Positions 43,556 through 51,695 are shown, counted from the first letter of the stretch. The stretch is DNA of 64,000 nucleotides from Thiocapsa sp. UBA6158 (GCF_002423035.1 NZ_DIUM01000135.1:1-64000), one strand, 5' to 3'. Numbers and translations are program-made. The notes: generated from the sequence alone by a model not told the origin.

Positions 43556-45648
43556 CCCTGCTGAACGAAAGAGCCCCGAGTCCGCGTGGCACAGACTCGG
43601 GGCGGGGGGAGGTAACGCAGTGCCCGCCGAGGGAGGCCTCCTCGACTGACACGCTCAAGTATAAGCCTCAAGCGCCTGAAACACAAGTGGAAAGTGCCCC
43701 CGCGGACGGCTGCGACAGCAACGAAGCCCGGATGTTCTTGCAACTGCTCGACCCGCGCGCGGTTCAATTCTGCTTCCAGACCTTCGACGACAGCGCGGGC
43801 AAAGACGCGCGGCTTGCAAGGACGCTGCACGGCACGCTTGAGGAGCGGTTCCGCGAGCTGGAGGGGCTGAACAAGCGCGGCGCGGGGGTGTTCGTCACCG
43901 TCAACGAGGTGGACGGCAAAGCGCGGACGGCTGAAAACATCGTCCGCGTGCGCGCCGTGTTCGCCGACTTCGACCCGCCCAAGACCCGCGTGGCAGGACA
44001 GACGGCCTACCCCCTAGCCCCGAGCTTTGAAGTCGACAGCAGCCCCGGCAAGCGGCACGTCTATTGGAGGGTGGACGGGTTGGACTGCGCCGAGTTCCAA
44101 GCGGTGCAAACGGCGCTGATTGCGCTGCTCGGGAGTGATCCCGCTCCGAATGACCTGCCTCGCGTTATGCGCCTCCCTGGGTTCTTTCACATGAAGAACC
44201 CGAGCAAGCCGCACATGGTCAGCATCGCGTGCATGGAGCCCGCTGCGGTCTACAACGCGGAGCAGATCAAGCGCGCATTCCCCCTCAAGCTCAATGGCCA
44301 TGACCACCGCGAGCCGCAGGAGGTGTTATCGCTCGCGGACAGGGCGGCGTTGACCTCCGCGCTGTTCTACATCCCTGCCGATGACCGCGCGCACTGGGTG
44401 AAGATGGGGCAGGCGCTCAAGAGCGCCCTCCACTCGCACGGCGAGGACTTTGAGAGGCTGTGGCTGAGTTGGTCGGCGACTTCCGAGAAGTACGATCCAG
44501 ATAATGACCCCGCCACGTGGCGCACGTTCAAGGGCACCCGCACCGGCATCGGGGCGGTGTTCGCTGAGGCTCAGCGTCGCGGATGGGTCAACCCCAAGTC
44601 GAAACCGGCCCCGGAGCCGAGCGATGTCGTCTATAGGAATGCGGCGGAGGTTCAAATGCAACCTATTGAGTGGTTGTGGGACGGGCACCTTGCTCGGGGC
44701 AAGCTCCACATCCTTGCGGGGGCTGTAGCCACGGGAAAGACGACAATAGCACTCGCGATGGCCGCGACCGTCTCGATTGGCGGGAGGTGGCCCGACGGGA
44801 GTATTGCCCAGCTGGGGCGCGTGGTCATCTGGTCAGGGGAGGACGGTATAGCGGATACCCTCGTCCCGCGATTGGCGGCGGCTGGGGCCGACCTCAACCA
44901 GATTACGTTCTTGGAAGGAATAGTAGACAACAAGGGGCGGCGGAGCTTCGACCCGTCCATTGACATCTGGGCGCTATACGAACGCTTTGCAGAGGAACGG
45001 CCCGCGTTGTTGATTATTGATTCCGTTGTGTCCGCTGTATCGACGGACAGCCACAAGAACGCGGAGGTGCGGCGTTCGCTGCAACCCCTTGTCGACCTCG
45101 GGCACGACTACGGGTGTGCTGTCCTGGGGATCTCGCACTTTACCAAGGGTACTCAAGGGGGGAACCCCGTCGAGCGGGTCACGGGGTCGCTCGCGTTCGG
45201 AGCCCTTGCCCGCGTGGTCCTGGCTGCGGCCAAGCGGCAGGAGCTGGATGGGGGCGGGCGCATTATGGTGCGCGCCAAAAGCAACCTCGGACCTGAGGGG
45301 GACGGCGTGCTGTATGACTTGCGCGTGGAGGAAATACAAGGGGGGATCATGGCGTCCCGTGTTCTCTGGGGCGGGGTGGTGAAGGGCAGCGCGCATGATC
45401 TACTCGACGCGGCGGAGAAGCGGGAGGAGCCCGGAGCGGTGAGCAAGGGGAAGGAGGCGGAGCACTTCCTGCGCGAGGAGCTGAAGGACGGCCCTGTTGC
45501 ATTTAAGGATCTGGAGAAGCGGGCCGAGGCGGCGGGCATCAAGATTGACACACTCAAGCGGGCGAAGGACCGTCTAAAGATCGAGTCGACGAAGGCCGCG
45601 GGCAAGGGGGGTGCGTGGCGCTGGGAGCTGCCTGCAGGAGCAGGGTAA
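43552..45648 (+). CDS. RepB-like primase / RepA-like hexameric helicase fusion
   Basis: A 698-residue replication protein. The N-terminal region holds a RepB-type primase core (VRAVFADFDPPKT, EVDSSPGKRHVYWRVDG, DLPRVMRLPGFFHMKNPSKP), followed by a PriCT-type helical segment (ALFYIPADDRAHWVKMGQAL). The RepA/AAA_25 ATPase has Walker A ILAGAVATGKTTIALAMA at about residue 390, then VVIWSGEDGIADTLVPR and Walker B PALLIIDSVVSAV, and ISHFTKGTQGG. A C-terminal winged helix (FLREELKDGPVAFKDLEKRA) may bind the origin. It would prime and unwind element DNA. The start overlaps the HTH gene (ATGA). Confidence 0.9.
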   Translation: MTLLNERAPSPRGTDSGRGEVTQCPPREASSTDTLKYKPQAPETQVESAPADGCDSNEARMFLQLLDPRAVQFCFQTFDDSAGKDARLARTLHGTLEERFRELEGLNKRGAGVFVTVNEVDGKARTAENIVRVRAVFADFDPPKTRVAGQTAYPLAPSFEVDSSPGKRHVYWRVDGLDCAEFQAVQTALIALLGSDPAPNDLPRVMRLPGFFHMKNPSKPHMVSIACMEPAAVYNAEQIKRAFPLKLNGHDHREPQEVLSLADRAALTSALFYIPADDRAHWVKMGQALKSALHSHGEDFERLWLSWSATSEKYDPDNDPATWRTFKGTRTGIGAVFAEAQRRGWVNPKSKPAPEPSDVVYRNAAEVQMQPIEWLWDGHLARGKLHILAGAVATGKTTIALAMAATVSIGGRWPDGSIAQLGRVVIWSGEDGIADTLVPRLAAAGADLNQITFLEGIVDNKGRRSFDPSIDIWALYERFAEERPALLIIDSVVSAVSTDSHKNAEVRRSLQPLVDLGHDYGCAVLGISHFTKGTQGGNPVERVTGSLAFGALARVVLAAAKRQELDGGGRIMVRAKSNLGPEGDGVLYDLRVEEIQGGIMASRVLWGGVVKGSAHDLLDAAEKREEPGAVSKGKEAEHFLREELKDGPVAFKDLEKRAEAAGIKIDTLKRAKDRLKIESTKAAGKGGAWRWELPAGAG

Positions 45649-45935
45649 GAAGGGCAAGCCCCCTGAGACACAAAAACATGCCCTTCTTACCCCCTTACTC
45701 GTAGGAGTCGAGTGAAAGCGCATAAAAGTCAAAGACTTGGGCAAGGGGGTAAGGGGGTAATGTTTTCGTATCGCAGAGAGGCGTGCCCCCCTTACCCCTG
45801 CCCCCCTTACCCGAAGGAGGAAAAACCGAGCCAAGTCAACCACTTGCGTGATTCGCACGGTTTGAGGGCTTGCCCTTCTTACCCCCGCCTTGCTCTTCTT
45901 ACCCTGTCCCTGTCGATGCCCTTCTTACCCCTGCC
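45640..45935. repeat. Iteron-like repeats, candidate replication origin of the element
   Basis: The motif TGCCCTTCTTACCCC recurs at about 45679, 45870, 45891 (tgctcttcttaccc) and 45917, and as its reverse complement at 45640-45656. Shorter CCCCTTACCC/GGGGTAAGGGGG versions lie at 45740-45760 and 45784-45812. The cluster starts at the stop of the primase-helicase gene, the usual place for an origin recognised by such proteins. The following 243 bases (to 46178) are GC-rich with small hairpins and contain no convincing gene. Confidence 0.65.
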
Positions 45936-46178
45936 TGCGCGAGCGAAAACCCGCGTTCTGAGCCGCTGCGGACGCGCGGGGTTAGTGGGACAGCGGCCCC
46001 CCGCGCGACGCGCGCACGCGCACGCTGAGCCCCGATGCTCGCGGGTTCTGAGCCCGACCCGCGCCCCCGCCACTCTGACCAATAGGGGGCGAGCCGATCA
46101 ACGGGGCTCAAGCCCTTGTGTTTTCTGCAAAAAACAATTACAATCAAGCCATTATCAGTCGCTCAAGGCCGCAAGCAC

Positions 46179-46607
46179 ATGGCGTGGGAGAAGGGACAAA
46201 GCGGGAACCCCAACGGTCGACCCCGCGGCCCCGCGAAGGAGCTAGGCGAGCTGCGGGGGAGGATCCGGGGGGAGGTGCCCGAGATCATCGACGCGCTCAT
46301 CAGGCAGGCGAAGGGTGGGGACACCGCAGCCGCGAAGCTCCTGCTCGACCGCGCCGTGCCCGTGCTCCGCGCTACCGACCTGCCCGTGACGCTCGACCTG
46401 AGCGGCGATCTGCTCGCGCAGGCACAGTCCGTGGTGGCGGCGGTTGGGCGCGGCGAAGTCACCCCCCTACAAGCGGCGCCCGTGCTCAACGGGCTGGGCA
46501 TCCTTTCGCGCATCATGGCAACGGAGGAGTTGACCCAGCGCATCGAGGCGCTTGAGGTCCGCGTTCATTGGGATCCACCCCCGGAGGAGGCAACACGCAA
46601 TGATTGA
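46179..46607 (+). CDS. DUF5681-domain protein (terminase small subunit-like)
   Basis: A 142-residue protein with the N-terminal motif WEKGQSGNPNGRPRGPAKEL typical of DUF5681, a domain found in phage-type DNA-packaging and related proteins, followed by helical segments (PEIIDALIRQAKGGDTAAAK). In phage satellites such small terminase-like proteins redirect packaging. That role is inferred here, not shown. ATG 46179 begins the conserved motif directly. Its stop overlaps the next gene by eight bases. Confidence 0.7.
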   Translation: MAWEKGQSGNPNGRPRGPAKELGELRGRIRGEVPEIIDALIRQAKGGDTAAAKLLLDRAVPVLRATDLPVTLDLSGDLLAQAQSVVAAVGRGEVTPLQAAPVLNGLGILSRIMATEELTQRIEALEVRVHWDPPPEEATRND

Positions 46608-46842
46608 AACACGCGCAGACGGCATCACCACCTACACGGGTCCGGACATGGCCGCCCGATTGGGCGGCGCCCCGGTCTTCCTCTCGGACGGCCCTGGGGT
46701 GCGGATCTCCTTCTCCCCTCAGCCCCTTGCTCCGTTCAAGCCCTTCGCGGCTGAGCCGAGCCGCGCCGCCGAGCCGGCCAAGCTCAGTGTCCCGCCCACG
46801 GACGACAAAACAGCCCTAATCGAGAGGATGGCCGCGCTATGA
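46600..46842 (+). CDS. Small hypothetical protein of the integrative element
   Basis: An 80-residue protein of unknown function with an N-terminal segment ETRADGITTYTGPDMAARLG and a Pro/Ala-rich middle. The start overlaps the DUF5681 gene and the stop overlaps the next gene (ATGA), so it is part of a translationally coupled four-gene unit. Phage and satellite gene modules often have such proteins; no homology can be stated. Confidence 0.6.
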   Translation: MIETRADGITTYTGPDMAARLGGAPVFLSDGPGVRISFSPQPLAPFKPFAAEPSRAAEPAKLSVPPTDDKTALIERMAAL

Positions 46843-47378
46843 TCTCCCTCCCTGCCCGAGACGAACAGGCCCGCATCCAGGCGGACTACGACACCCTCAC
46901 GGCGCGCATTGGCGCGCTGGACGAGGACTGTGCTGCGGCACGCGCCGCGCTTGCCCGAGCGGAGGCGGACAAGGGGGCAGCGGCGGAGTCGTGGGCGCGC
47001 GACCCCGCGAGCAAAGCCTACGCAACCGCAGCGCGGCGGCTCAGCGAAGCGCGCGCGGGGCTGGAGGAGCTTGAGGACAAGCGCGGTGCCCTCGCCACCG
47101 TGCTCGACACGACGGGCGCCGCACTGATCGAAGCCGAGCGCCTCGCCTGGCTTGAGGGGCAGCGGTGGTGGGAGGCGGAGGCGCAGCGCATTGCCGAGCC
47201 CCTGCGCGAGAGCATCCTGGCCCTCATGACCGCGCGCAAGGGGGCGGGGGATAGCGATCCGTTCGCCGGGGTCTTCCGGGCGCTTGACATCAGCGGAGCC
47301 ACCCCCCTGCCCGAGCCCCCCGCGGGCGCCCCGTCGATGTACCGGCGGCGGCTCAGTGTGAAGGGGTGGCAACGGTGA
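46839..47378 (+). CDS. Predicted coiled-coil protein of the integrative element
   Basis: A 179-residue protein dominated by Ala/Glu/Arg heptad-like helices (residues 8-60, 68-140), for example AAARAALARAEADKGAAAES and ARAGLEELEDKRGALATVLD. It has a proline-rich C-terminal tail. It resembles the helical proteins that accompany phage head or terminase genes but has no recognised family. It starts in ATGA overlap with the previous gene and ends in GTGA overlap with the next. Confidence 0.6.
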   Translation: MISLPARDEQARIQADYDTLTARIGALDEDCAAARAALARAEADKGAAAESWARDPASKAYATAARRLSEARAGLEELEDKRGALATVLDTTGAALIEAERLAWLEGQRWWEAEAQRIAEPLRESILALMTARKGAGDSDPFAGVFRALDISGATPLPEPPAGAPSMYRRRLSVKGWQR

Positions 47379-47704
47379 CACCCGACCTGACGCGCTTCGA
47401 GGCGTGGCGCACGGAGCGCCGCTTCCACCTTGACGCCCTCGCGTGCGCGCTCCAGTATGGACGCGACCCCGAGCCGCACCGCACGCGCGTGGTGGATGAG
47501 GCGCTCGCGCTTGCCCGCGCTGCCAACGTCCGCGCGGAGCAGTGCGCGGAGTGCGGCGACGCGCAGGGCGCGGCGTGGGAGGAGGAGCAGGCGCGGCGGC
47601 TGGGCCGTGTCGCCCTGTCGGGACTCGGTTTCGCGCAGTGCCCCCAGCCCTTTGCGGAGGCGGTGGCGGAGTACCGCGCGTCCCTGCCTAGCCTTCATGG
47701 GTAA
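47375..47704 (+). CDS. Small hypothetical protein, last gene of the element
   Basis: A 109-residue protein starting at GTG 47375 in overlap with the previous stop (GTGA). It is helical and contains four Cys, two of them in EQCAECGDAQG. No family is recognised. It is the last gene before the right attachment site, which lies 115 bases downstream. Confidence 0.55.
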   Translation: MTPDLTRFEAWRTERRFHLDALACALQYGRDPEPHRTRVVDEALALARAANVRAEQCAECGDAQGAAWEEEQARRLGRVALSGLGFAQCPQPFAEAVAEYRASLPSLHG

Positions 47705-47738
47705 TTCCCATGGAAAACCCCCGCGCAACAGGGAAAGC

Positions 47739-47756
47739 CTTAGTAGAGTCTTAGTG
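47739..47756 (+). promoter_or_regulatory. CTTAGTG repeats, possible integrase arm sites (right)
   Basis: CTTAGTA at 47739 and CTTAGTG at 47750 are 11 bp apart and repeat the motif seen near the integrase start. Position and phasing fit arm-type integrase binding sites near attR. This is inferred only from repetition. Confidence 0.35.
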
Positions 47757-47818
47757 TCGCCCTGTCGCCCGCAGAATAAAACCTCAATAAACAGGGCGGT
47801 AGGCACGTTCTAACTATT

Positions 47819-47836
47819 GTGATCCAAAACAACTAA
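47819..47836 (+). pseudogene. Displaced 3' end of mrp with attR core
   Basis: The codons GTG ATC CAA AAC AAC TAA encode VIQNN-stop, the same C-terminus as the current mrp but with different synonymous codons. The GTGATCCA core (47819-47826) matches attL. The TAA is the first three bases of palindromic element E, so the native mrp stop was once provided by that element. Confidence 0.8.
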
Positions 47837-47917
47837 ACTGCGCCTTTTGGAGTCTGCGAGGGCCGGGTTTGCTTCGGCCTCGTGGACTCCTGTCGGTGTC
47901 GTGCCGCGCGCAGTTTA
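47834..47917. repeat. Palindromic intergenic element E (84 bp)
   Basis: Arms TAAACTGCGCC (47834-47844) and CGCGCAGTTTA (47907-47917) pair at ten of eleven positions. The interior also folds: ggagtc with gactcc and cgagg with cctcg. A ttttttgg run follows at once. In the ancestral arrangement this was the terminator-like sequence directly after mrp. Confidence 0.85.
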
Positions 47918-48041
47918 GGATTTTTTGGGATTCGATCTCGACGAGCGGCCCAGTCCAGGGCAGGTCCGGCTGGAAAAGACACGGACCACACGTAGCAACG
48001 AATGTCTCTTCTCCGTGTACTCCGTCTTCCCGTGACAAGGA

Positions 48042-48091
48042 GCTGCCGAAAGTTTATACGGCCCTAATCGACAGGGGTGCTTTTCGGCAGC
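48042..48091 (+). other. Hairpin in the dcd leader
   Basis: Bases 48042-48051 (gctgccgaaa) are complementary to 48082-48091 with a 30-base loop, 72 bases before the dcd start. It could be a leader structure or a terminator of a small transcript. The rest of 47918-48163 shows no gene. Confidence 0.4.
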
Positions 48092-48163
48092 GGCTCTCCT
48101 GGTTGTTGTACTCGGCTCCGCGGTGTAGCCTTTCCGGCTTTGCGCGCACACCGAGATTTCGCG

Positions 48164-48730
48164 ATGGCCATCAAGTCCGACCGTTGGATCCGCCGAATGG
48201 CCGAAGAAGGCGGCATGATCGATCCCTTCGAGCCCGTTCAAGTCCGCGAAGGCGAACAGGGGCGGGTGATCTCCTACGGGACTTCGAGCTACGGCTACGA
48301 CGTGCGATGTGCCGACGAGTTCAAGATCTTCACCAACATCAACTCGGCCATCGTCGATCCGAAGAACTTCGACTCCAACGGCTTCGTGGATCTCAAGTCC
48401 GACGTCTGCATCATCCCGCCGAACTCGTTTGCGCTGGCGCGCACGGTCGAATATCTGCGTATTCCGCGGAATGTCTTGACGATTTGTCTCGGAAAAAGCA
48501 CGTATGCGCGTTGCGGCATCATCGTGAATGTCACGCCGTTGGAGCCTGAATGGGAAGGTCACGTGACCCTGGAGTTCTCCAACACCACGCCCTTGCCGGC
48601 GAAGATCTATGCGAACGAAGGCGTGGCTCAGATCCTCTTCTTTGAATCCGACGAGGTCTGCGAGACCTCTTACAAGGACCGCGGCGGCAAGTATCAAGGC
48701 CAGCGTGGGGTGACCTTGCCGAAGTCTTGA
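48164..48730 (+). CDS. dcd: dCTP deaminase
   Basis: A 188-residue homotrimeric enzyme converting dCTP to dUTP. Motifs typical of Dcd are present: [45 protein letters not shown] and [19 protein letters not shown] with the catalytic Glu, then [13 protein letters not shown] at the end. ATG 48164 starts the conserved [12 protein letters not shown]. It is followed seven bases after its stop by element F. In related genomes dcd follows mrp; here the integrative element separates them. Confidence 0.96.
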   Translation: MAIKSDRWIRRMAEEGGMIDPFEPVQVREGEQGRVISYGTSSYGYDVRCADEFKIFTNINSAIVDPKNFDSNGFVDLKSDVCIIPPNSFALARTVEYLRIPRNVLTICLGKSTYARCGIIVNVTPLEPEWEGHVTLEFSNTTPLPAKIYANEGVAQILFFESDEVCETSYKDRGGKYQGQRGVTLPKS

Positions 48731-48737
48731 TGTCCGC

Positions 48738-48821
48738 TGAACCGGGTCCAGAGCGGAATGCGGATTTTCGAGTGAGTTCGACGTTTGGTGCATCCACGGC
48801 CCTTGGCAGGGACGCGGTTTA
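48738..48821. repeat. Palindromic intergenic element F (84 bp)
   Basis: Arms TGAACCGGGTC (48738-48748) and GACGCGGTTTA (48811-48821) pair with two mismatches. It fills the whole gap between the convergent dcd and glycosyltransferase genes, and the TAA stop of the latter is the complement of its terminal TTA. Confidence 0.85.
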
Positions 48822-50045
48822 GCCGACGTCGTGTTTCTTCCGGGTTGGATCGACCGCCCGATCCGCCGCCCGATCACAGCTCCGCCGCTCGATGACCTGC
48901 CGGTAAAAATCCAGCATCCGTTCCGCGAGCACGGGTGCCGACCAGGACCGTGCGTGCTCGACCGCCTCCACGGCCAGACGTGCACGCAGTGCCGGATCCG
49001 TGAGGAGCCGAACTGTCTTCTCGGCGAAGTCGGCCTCGTCGTCCTGCGCGATCAGCGATCCGCCGCCGCCGGCCAGCACCTCCTTGGTGCCCATCACGGC
49101 CGTCGAGACCACCGGTACGCCCAGCGCCATGGCCTCCAGGAGCACGAGACCTTGGGTTTCCGTCTTGGAGGCAAAGACGAAGGCATCCCCTGCGCTGTAG
49201 CAGTCCTCGAGGGATCCGTCCCGCTCCAGATATCCCGTGAACAAGGTGTTGTCGGCCAGCCCGAGATGGTTCGCCAGGGTCTGAAGTCGACGTTGTGCCG
49301 GGCCCTCGCCGGCGATCACCAGGAGCACATCCGGGACCTGCGTCTTCACGCGCGCGAGCACCCGCAGGATGAAATCGATGTTCTTCTCGAAGGCGAGGCG
49401 GCTGACATGGACCAGAAGGGGTCGCGTGGACGGGATGCCTCGAGTGTTTCGGAAACGAGCGCCGTCGCCTCGGCTGAATTGGACCAGTTCGATCCCGGTC
49501 GGGATGACCGTCGCGGGCGTCTGCACCCCGTAGCCTTTCAGGACCTCGAGCATGGCGTGCGAGGGTACCGCCAGGGCATCGACAGCGTTGCACTGGGCGG
49601 TCGAGAAGTCGCGCGCGAGCCGCTGCATCCAAGCGGCGGGGACGAAGGGGACATAGTGGTGGAGATACTGCTCGAAGAAGGTGTGGTAGCTCTCCACCAC
49701 CGGGAGAGCAAGTCGCTTGGCGATCCCGAGGCCCAGATAGTGCGCGAAGAAGGGCGTCTGGATGTGCACTAGATCGTATCCGCGGCTCGCCAGCATGCGG
49801 TCGTGGCGACGGACCTCGCGCGGGCGCAGCATGCGATCTTCGGGGTCGATCACCAGATAGCGCGAAGGGATGCGCAGAACCTCGAACGGCTCCGGCGCGG
49901 ACTCGCCCCCGGCGGCCGAATAATCCGGCGCGATCAGTGTGACCTCATGTCCTTTTTCGACGAACTCGCGCGCAAACGTCTGGATCGACGTCGATACGCC
50001 CGTGATACGAGGGAAGTAGACGTCCGAGATCATCAGGATGCGCAT
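48819..50045 (-). CDS. Group 4 glycosyltransferase
   Basis: A 408-residue GT4 (GT-B fold) glycosyltransferase. The N-terminal half has MRILMISDVYFPRITGVST and GHEVTLIAPDYS. The C-terminal nucleotide-sugar half has LLVHVSRLAFEKNIDFIL, LVIAGEGPAQRRL and FVFASKTETQGLVLLEAMALG, the E-x7-E motif. It is related to the alpha-mannosyltransferase-type enzymes that modify lipids or glycolipids; the acceptor is unknown. ATG 50045 begins the first beta strand. The stop codon TAA comes from palindromic element F. Confidence 0.9.
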   Translation of the reverse strand: MRILMISDVYFPRITGVSTSIQTFAREFVEKGHEVTLIAPDYSAAGGESAPEPFEVLRIPSRYLVIDPEDRMLRPREVRRHDRMLASRGYDLVHIQTPFFAHYLGLGIAKRLALPVVESYHTFFEQYLHHYVPFVPAAWMQRLARDFSTAQCNAVDALAVPSHAMLEVLKGYGVQTPATVIPTGIELVQFSRGDGARFRNTRGIPSTRPLLVHVSRLAFEKNIDFILRVLARVKTQVPDVLLVIAGEGPAQRRLQTLANHLGLADNTLFTGYLERDGSLEDCYSAGDAFVFASKTETQGLVLLEAMALGVPVVSTAVMGTKEVLAGGGGSLIAQDDEADFAEKTVRLLTDPALRARLAVEAVEHARSWSAPVLAERMLDFYRQVIERRSCDRAADRAVDPTRKKHDVG

Positions 50046-50128
50046 GAGATGGACTTGCGGGCTGTCGGCAAATCGGCGAATCATACCCGCAGTCGACCAC
50101 CAAGCCCATTCAATGAAGGATTCATGAT

Positions 50129-50527
50129 ATGACCGATCGTTTGCGCCCGAGCTCGCCTTGTGGGCCGATGTTTCCGATCCTGCTCGGCATTGTACTGGCA
50201 GTGGGACCGTTCGGGAGCGCGCTCGCTGCCGGGGCGCCCGTGCTCTGGGGCGCGGGCGTGAAGCCGTGCACCGACTTCTTGGCCGTTGCACCGGCCGATG
50301 CGACCGCGCAGGCGATCGCGGGCGAGGGCTATCGGCGCTACCAAGAGTGGTTGTCGGGGCTCGTCACCGGCTTGAATCTCGCAACGGGGCGCGACGTGTT
50401 GAAAGGCGCCGAGCTCGATGCCGCCATGATCCGTATTCGGGCCAACTGCGAGCGCCACCCGACCGACGACTTCTTCAACGCCGCCATGCGCTTGGTCCGA
50501 TCGCTCGGCGACTCGAACAAGCCTTGA
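50129..50527 (+). CDS. Small secreted protein, unknown function
   Basis: A 132-residue protein with a signal peptide (LLGIVLAVGPFGSALAAG) and two Cys in the mature part (VKPCTDFLAV, IRANCERHPTDDFFNAAMRL) that probably form a disulfide. The helical layout resembles small HdeA/Rap1a-like periplasmic proteins, but the match is not strong enough to name. It precedes the pst operon on the same strand. The 124-base gap contains a Pho-box-like site. Confidence 0.65.
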   Translation: MTDRLRPSSPCGPMFPILLGIVLAVGPFGSALAAGAPVLWGAGVKPCTDFLAVAPADATAQAIAGEGYRRYQEWLSGLVTGLNLATGRDVLKGAELDAAMIRIRANCERHPTDDFFNAAMRLVRSLGDSNKP

Positions 50528-50568
50528 TCCCTCTCGGCGTCGGCGCGCGCTGCGGCGTCGTCATCGAA

Positions 50569-50588
50569 TCGTCACACGAACTTCATAC
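50569..50588 (+). promoter_or_regulatory. Pho-box-like site upstream of pstS
   Basis: tcgtcacacgaacttcatac contains two TCA(C/T)A-type half sites 11 bp apart (TCACA and TCATA), the PhoB repeat spacing. It is centred about 73 bases before the pstS start, consistent with phosphate-starvation control. Confidence 0.55.
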
Positions 50589-50651
50589 AATCGGCATGAT
50601 GCAAGGTCACAATTCCGGCTCGCTTCCCAACGCTCTCCCGGAGGTCCCATC

Positions 50652-51695
50652 ATGAACAAAACGATCATCGCCACTGCGGTCACGTTCGCCGTGGCTTCGC
50701 TTTCGACTCAAGCCATGGCCCGCGATTCCGTCTGGATTGCCGGCTCCTCCACCGTTTTCCCCTTCTCCACCGCGGTCGCCGAGACCTTCGGGCGCGAGTC
50801 GTCCTTCCCCACGCCCAAGGTCGAGTCCCTGGGCACCGGCGGTGGCTTCAAGCTCTTCTGCTCAGGCGTCGGCGTGGACAAGTCCGACATCAGTAACGCC
50901 TCGCGTGCGATGAAGAAGTCCGAGTTCGATCAGTGCCAGGCCAACGGCGTGACGGAGATCACCGAGGTCAAGATCGGCTACGACGGCATCGCCATTGCGA
51001 ACGCCAAGACCGGTCCCGCCCTCAACATAACCCTGGGCGAGCTTTGGATGGCCCTGGCGAAGGACGTCCCGAACGAGGACGGCAAGCTGGTCCCGAACCC
51101 CTACAAGAAGTGGAGCGAGATCAACAAGGATCTGCCCGACGTCGCGATCGAGGTTCTGGGTCCGCCGCCGACCTCCGGCACCCGCGATGCCTTCGTGGAG
51201 CTGGCGATGGAAGGCGGTTGCGACAGCTTCGATTCCGTAAAGGCGCTCGCGAAGACCGACAAGGACATGCACAAGGCAGTCTGTCACGGCATCCGTGAAG
51301 ACGGTGCCTTCATCGAGGCCGGCGAGAACGACAACCTGATCGTCCAGAAGCTGATCGCCAACCCGAATGCGGTCGGGGTGTTCGGCTTCAGCTTCCTCGA
51401 TCAGAACGCCGACACGCTGCAAGGTGCCAAGATCGGCGGCGTGGAGCCGACCTTCGAGACCATCGGCGACGGATCCTATCCGGTCTCGCGCTCGATCTAT
51501 TTCTACGTCAAGAACGCCCATGTCGGCACCATTCCGGGCATCCAGGAATACGTGGTCGAATTCACCAACGACAAGGCATGGGGCCCCGACGGCTATCTGG
51601 CCGACAAGGGTCTGATTGCGCTGCCTGACGAGATGCGCGCCAGCGTCGCCGAGCAGGCTCGGGCGCTCAAGCCGATGGCCGCCCCGGCGAAGTAG
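50652..51695 (+). CDS. pstS: PstS, phosphate-binding protein
   Basis: A 347-residue periplasmic binding protein. A signal peptide (VTFAVASLSTQAMA) is followed by DSVWIAGSSTVFPFSTAVAE, SLGTGGGFKLFCSG and PPPTSGTRDAFVELA, the phosphate-binding loops of the long PstS type. It captures phosphate for the PstCAB transporter. It is preceded by a strong ribosome site (ggaggtcccatcATG). It is first in pstSCAB-phoU. Confidence 0.95.
   Translation: MNKTIIATAVTFAVASLSTQAMARDSVWIAGSSTVFPFSTAVAETFGRESSFPTPKVESLGTGGGFKLFCSGVGVDKSDISNASRAMKKSEFDQCQANGVTEITEVKIGYDGIAIANAKTGPALNITLGELWMALAKDVPNEDGKLVPNPYKKWSEINKDLPDVAIEVLGPPPTSGTRDAFVELAMEGGCDSFDSVKALAKTDKDMHKAVCHGIREDGAFIEAGENDNLIVQKLIANPNAVGVFGFSFLDQNADTLQGAKIGGVEPTFETIGDGSYPVSRSIYFYVKNAHVGTIPGIQEYVVEFTNDKAWGPDGYLADKGLIALPDEMRASVAEQARALKPMAAPAK

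Larger units (their letters stand above)
41358..47826. mobile_element. 6.5-kb integrative element inserted in the 3' end of mrp (satellite-like)
   Basis: It is bounded by the 8-bp repeats GTGATCCA (41358 and 47819), each inside an mrp tail coding VIQNN-stop. Contents in order: tyrosine integrase, small ORF, helix-turn-helix protein, RepB-primase/RepA-helicase, an iteron-like array, and four overlapping small genes beginning with a DUF5681 (terminase-small-like) protein. No capsid, tail or conjugation gene is present. This gene set is like P4-type or other phage satellites, or a small integrative plasmid. Element genes are all on the plus strand and separate mrp from dcd, which would otherwise be neighbours. 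Confidence 0.85.

Noticed and set aside
45712..46245. 177-codon plus-strand frame after the replication gene
   Set aside because: Its sequence is produced by the CCCTTCTTACCCC repeats (repeated Pro-Tyr), it lacks a ribosome site and it overlaps the start of the DUF5681 gene in another frame.
41358..47826. Complete prophage
   Set aside because: No large terminase, portal, capsid, tail or lysis genes are present; only about 6.5 kb with integrase, replication and small packaging-like genes.
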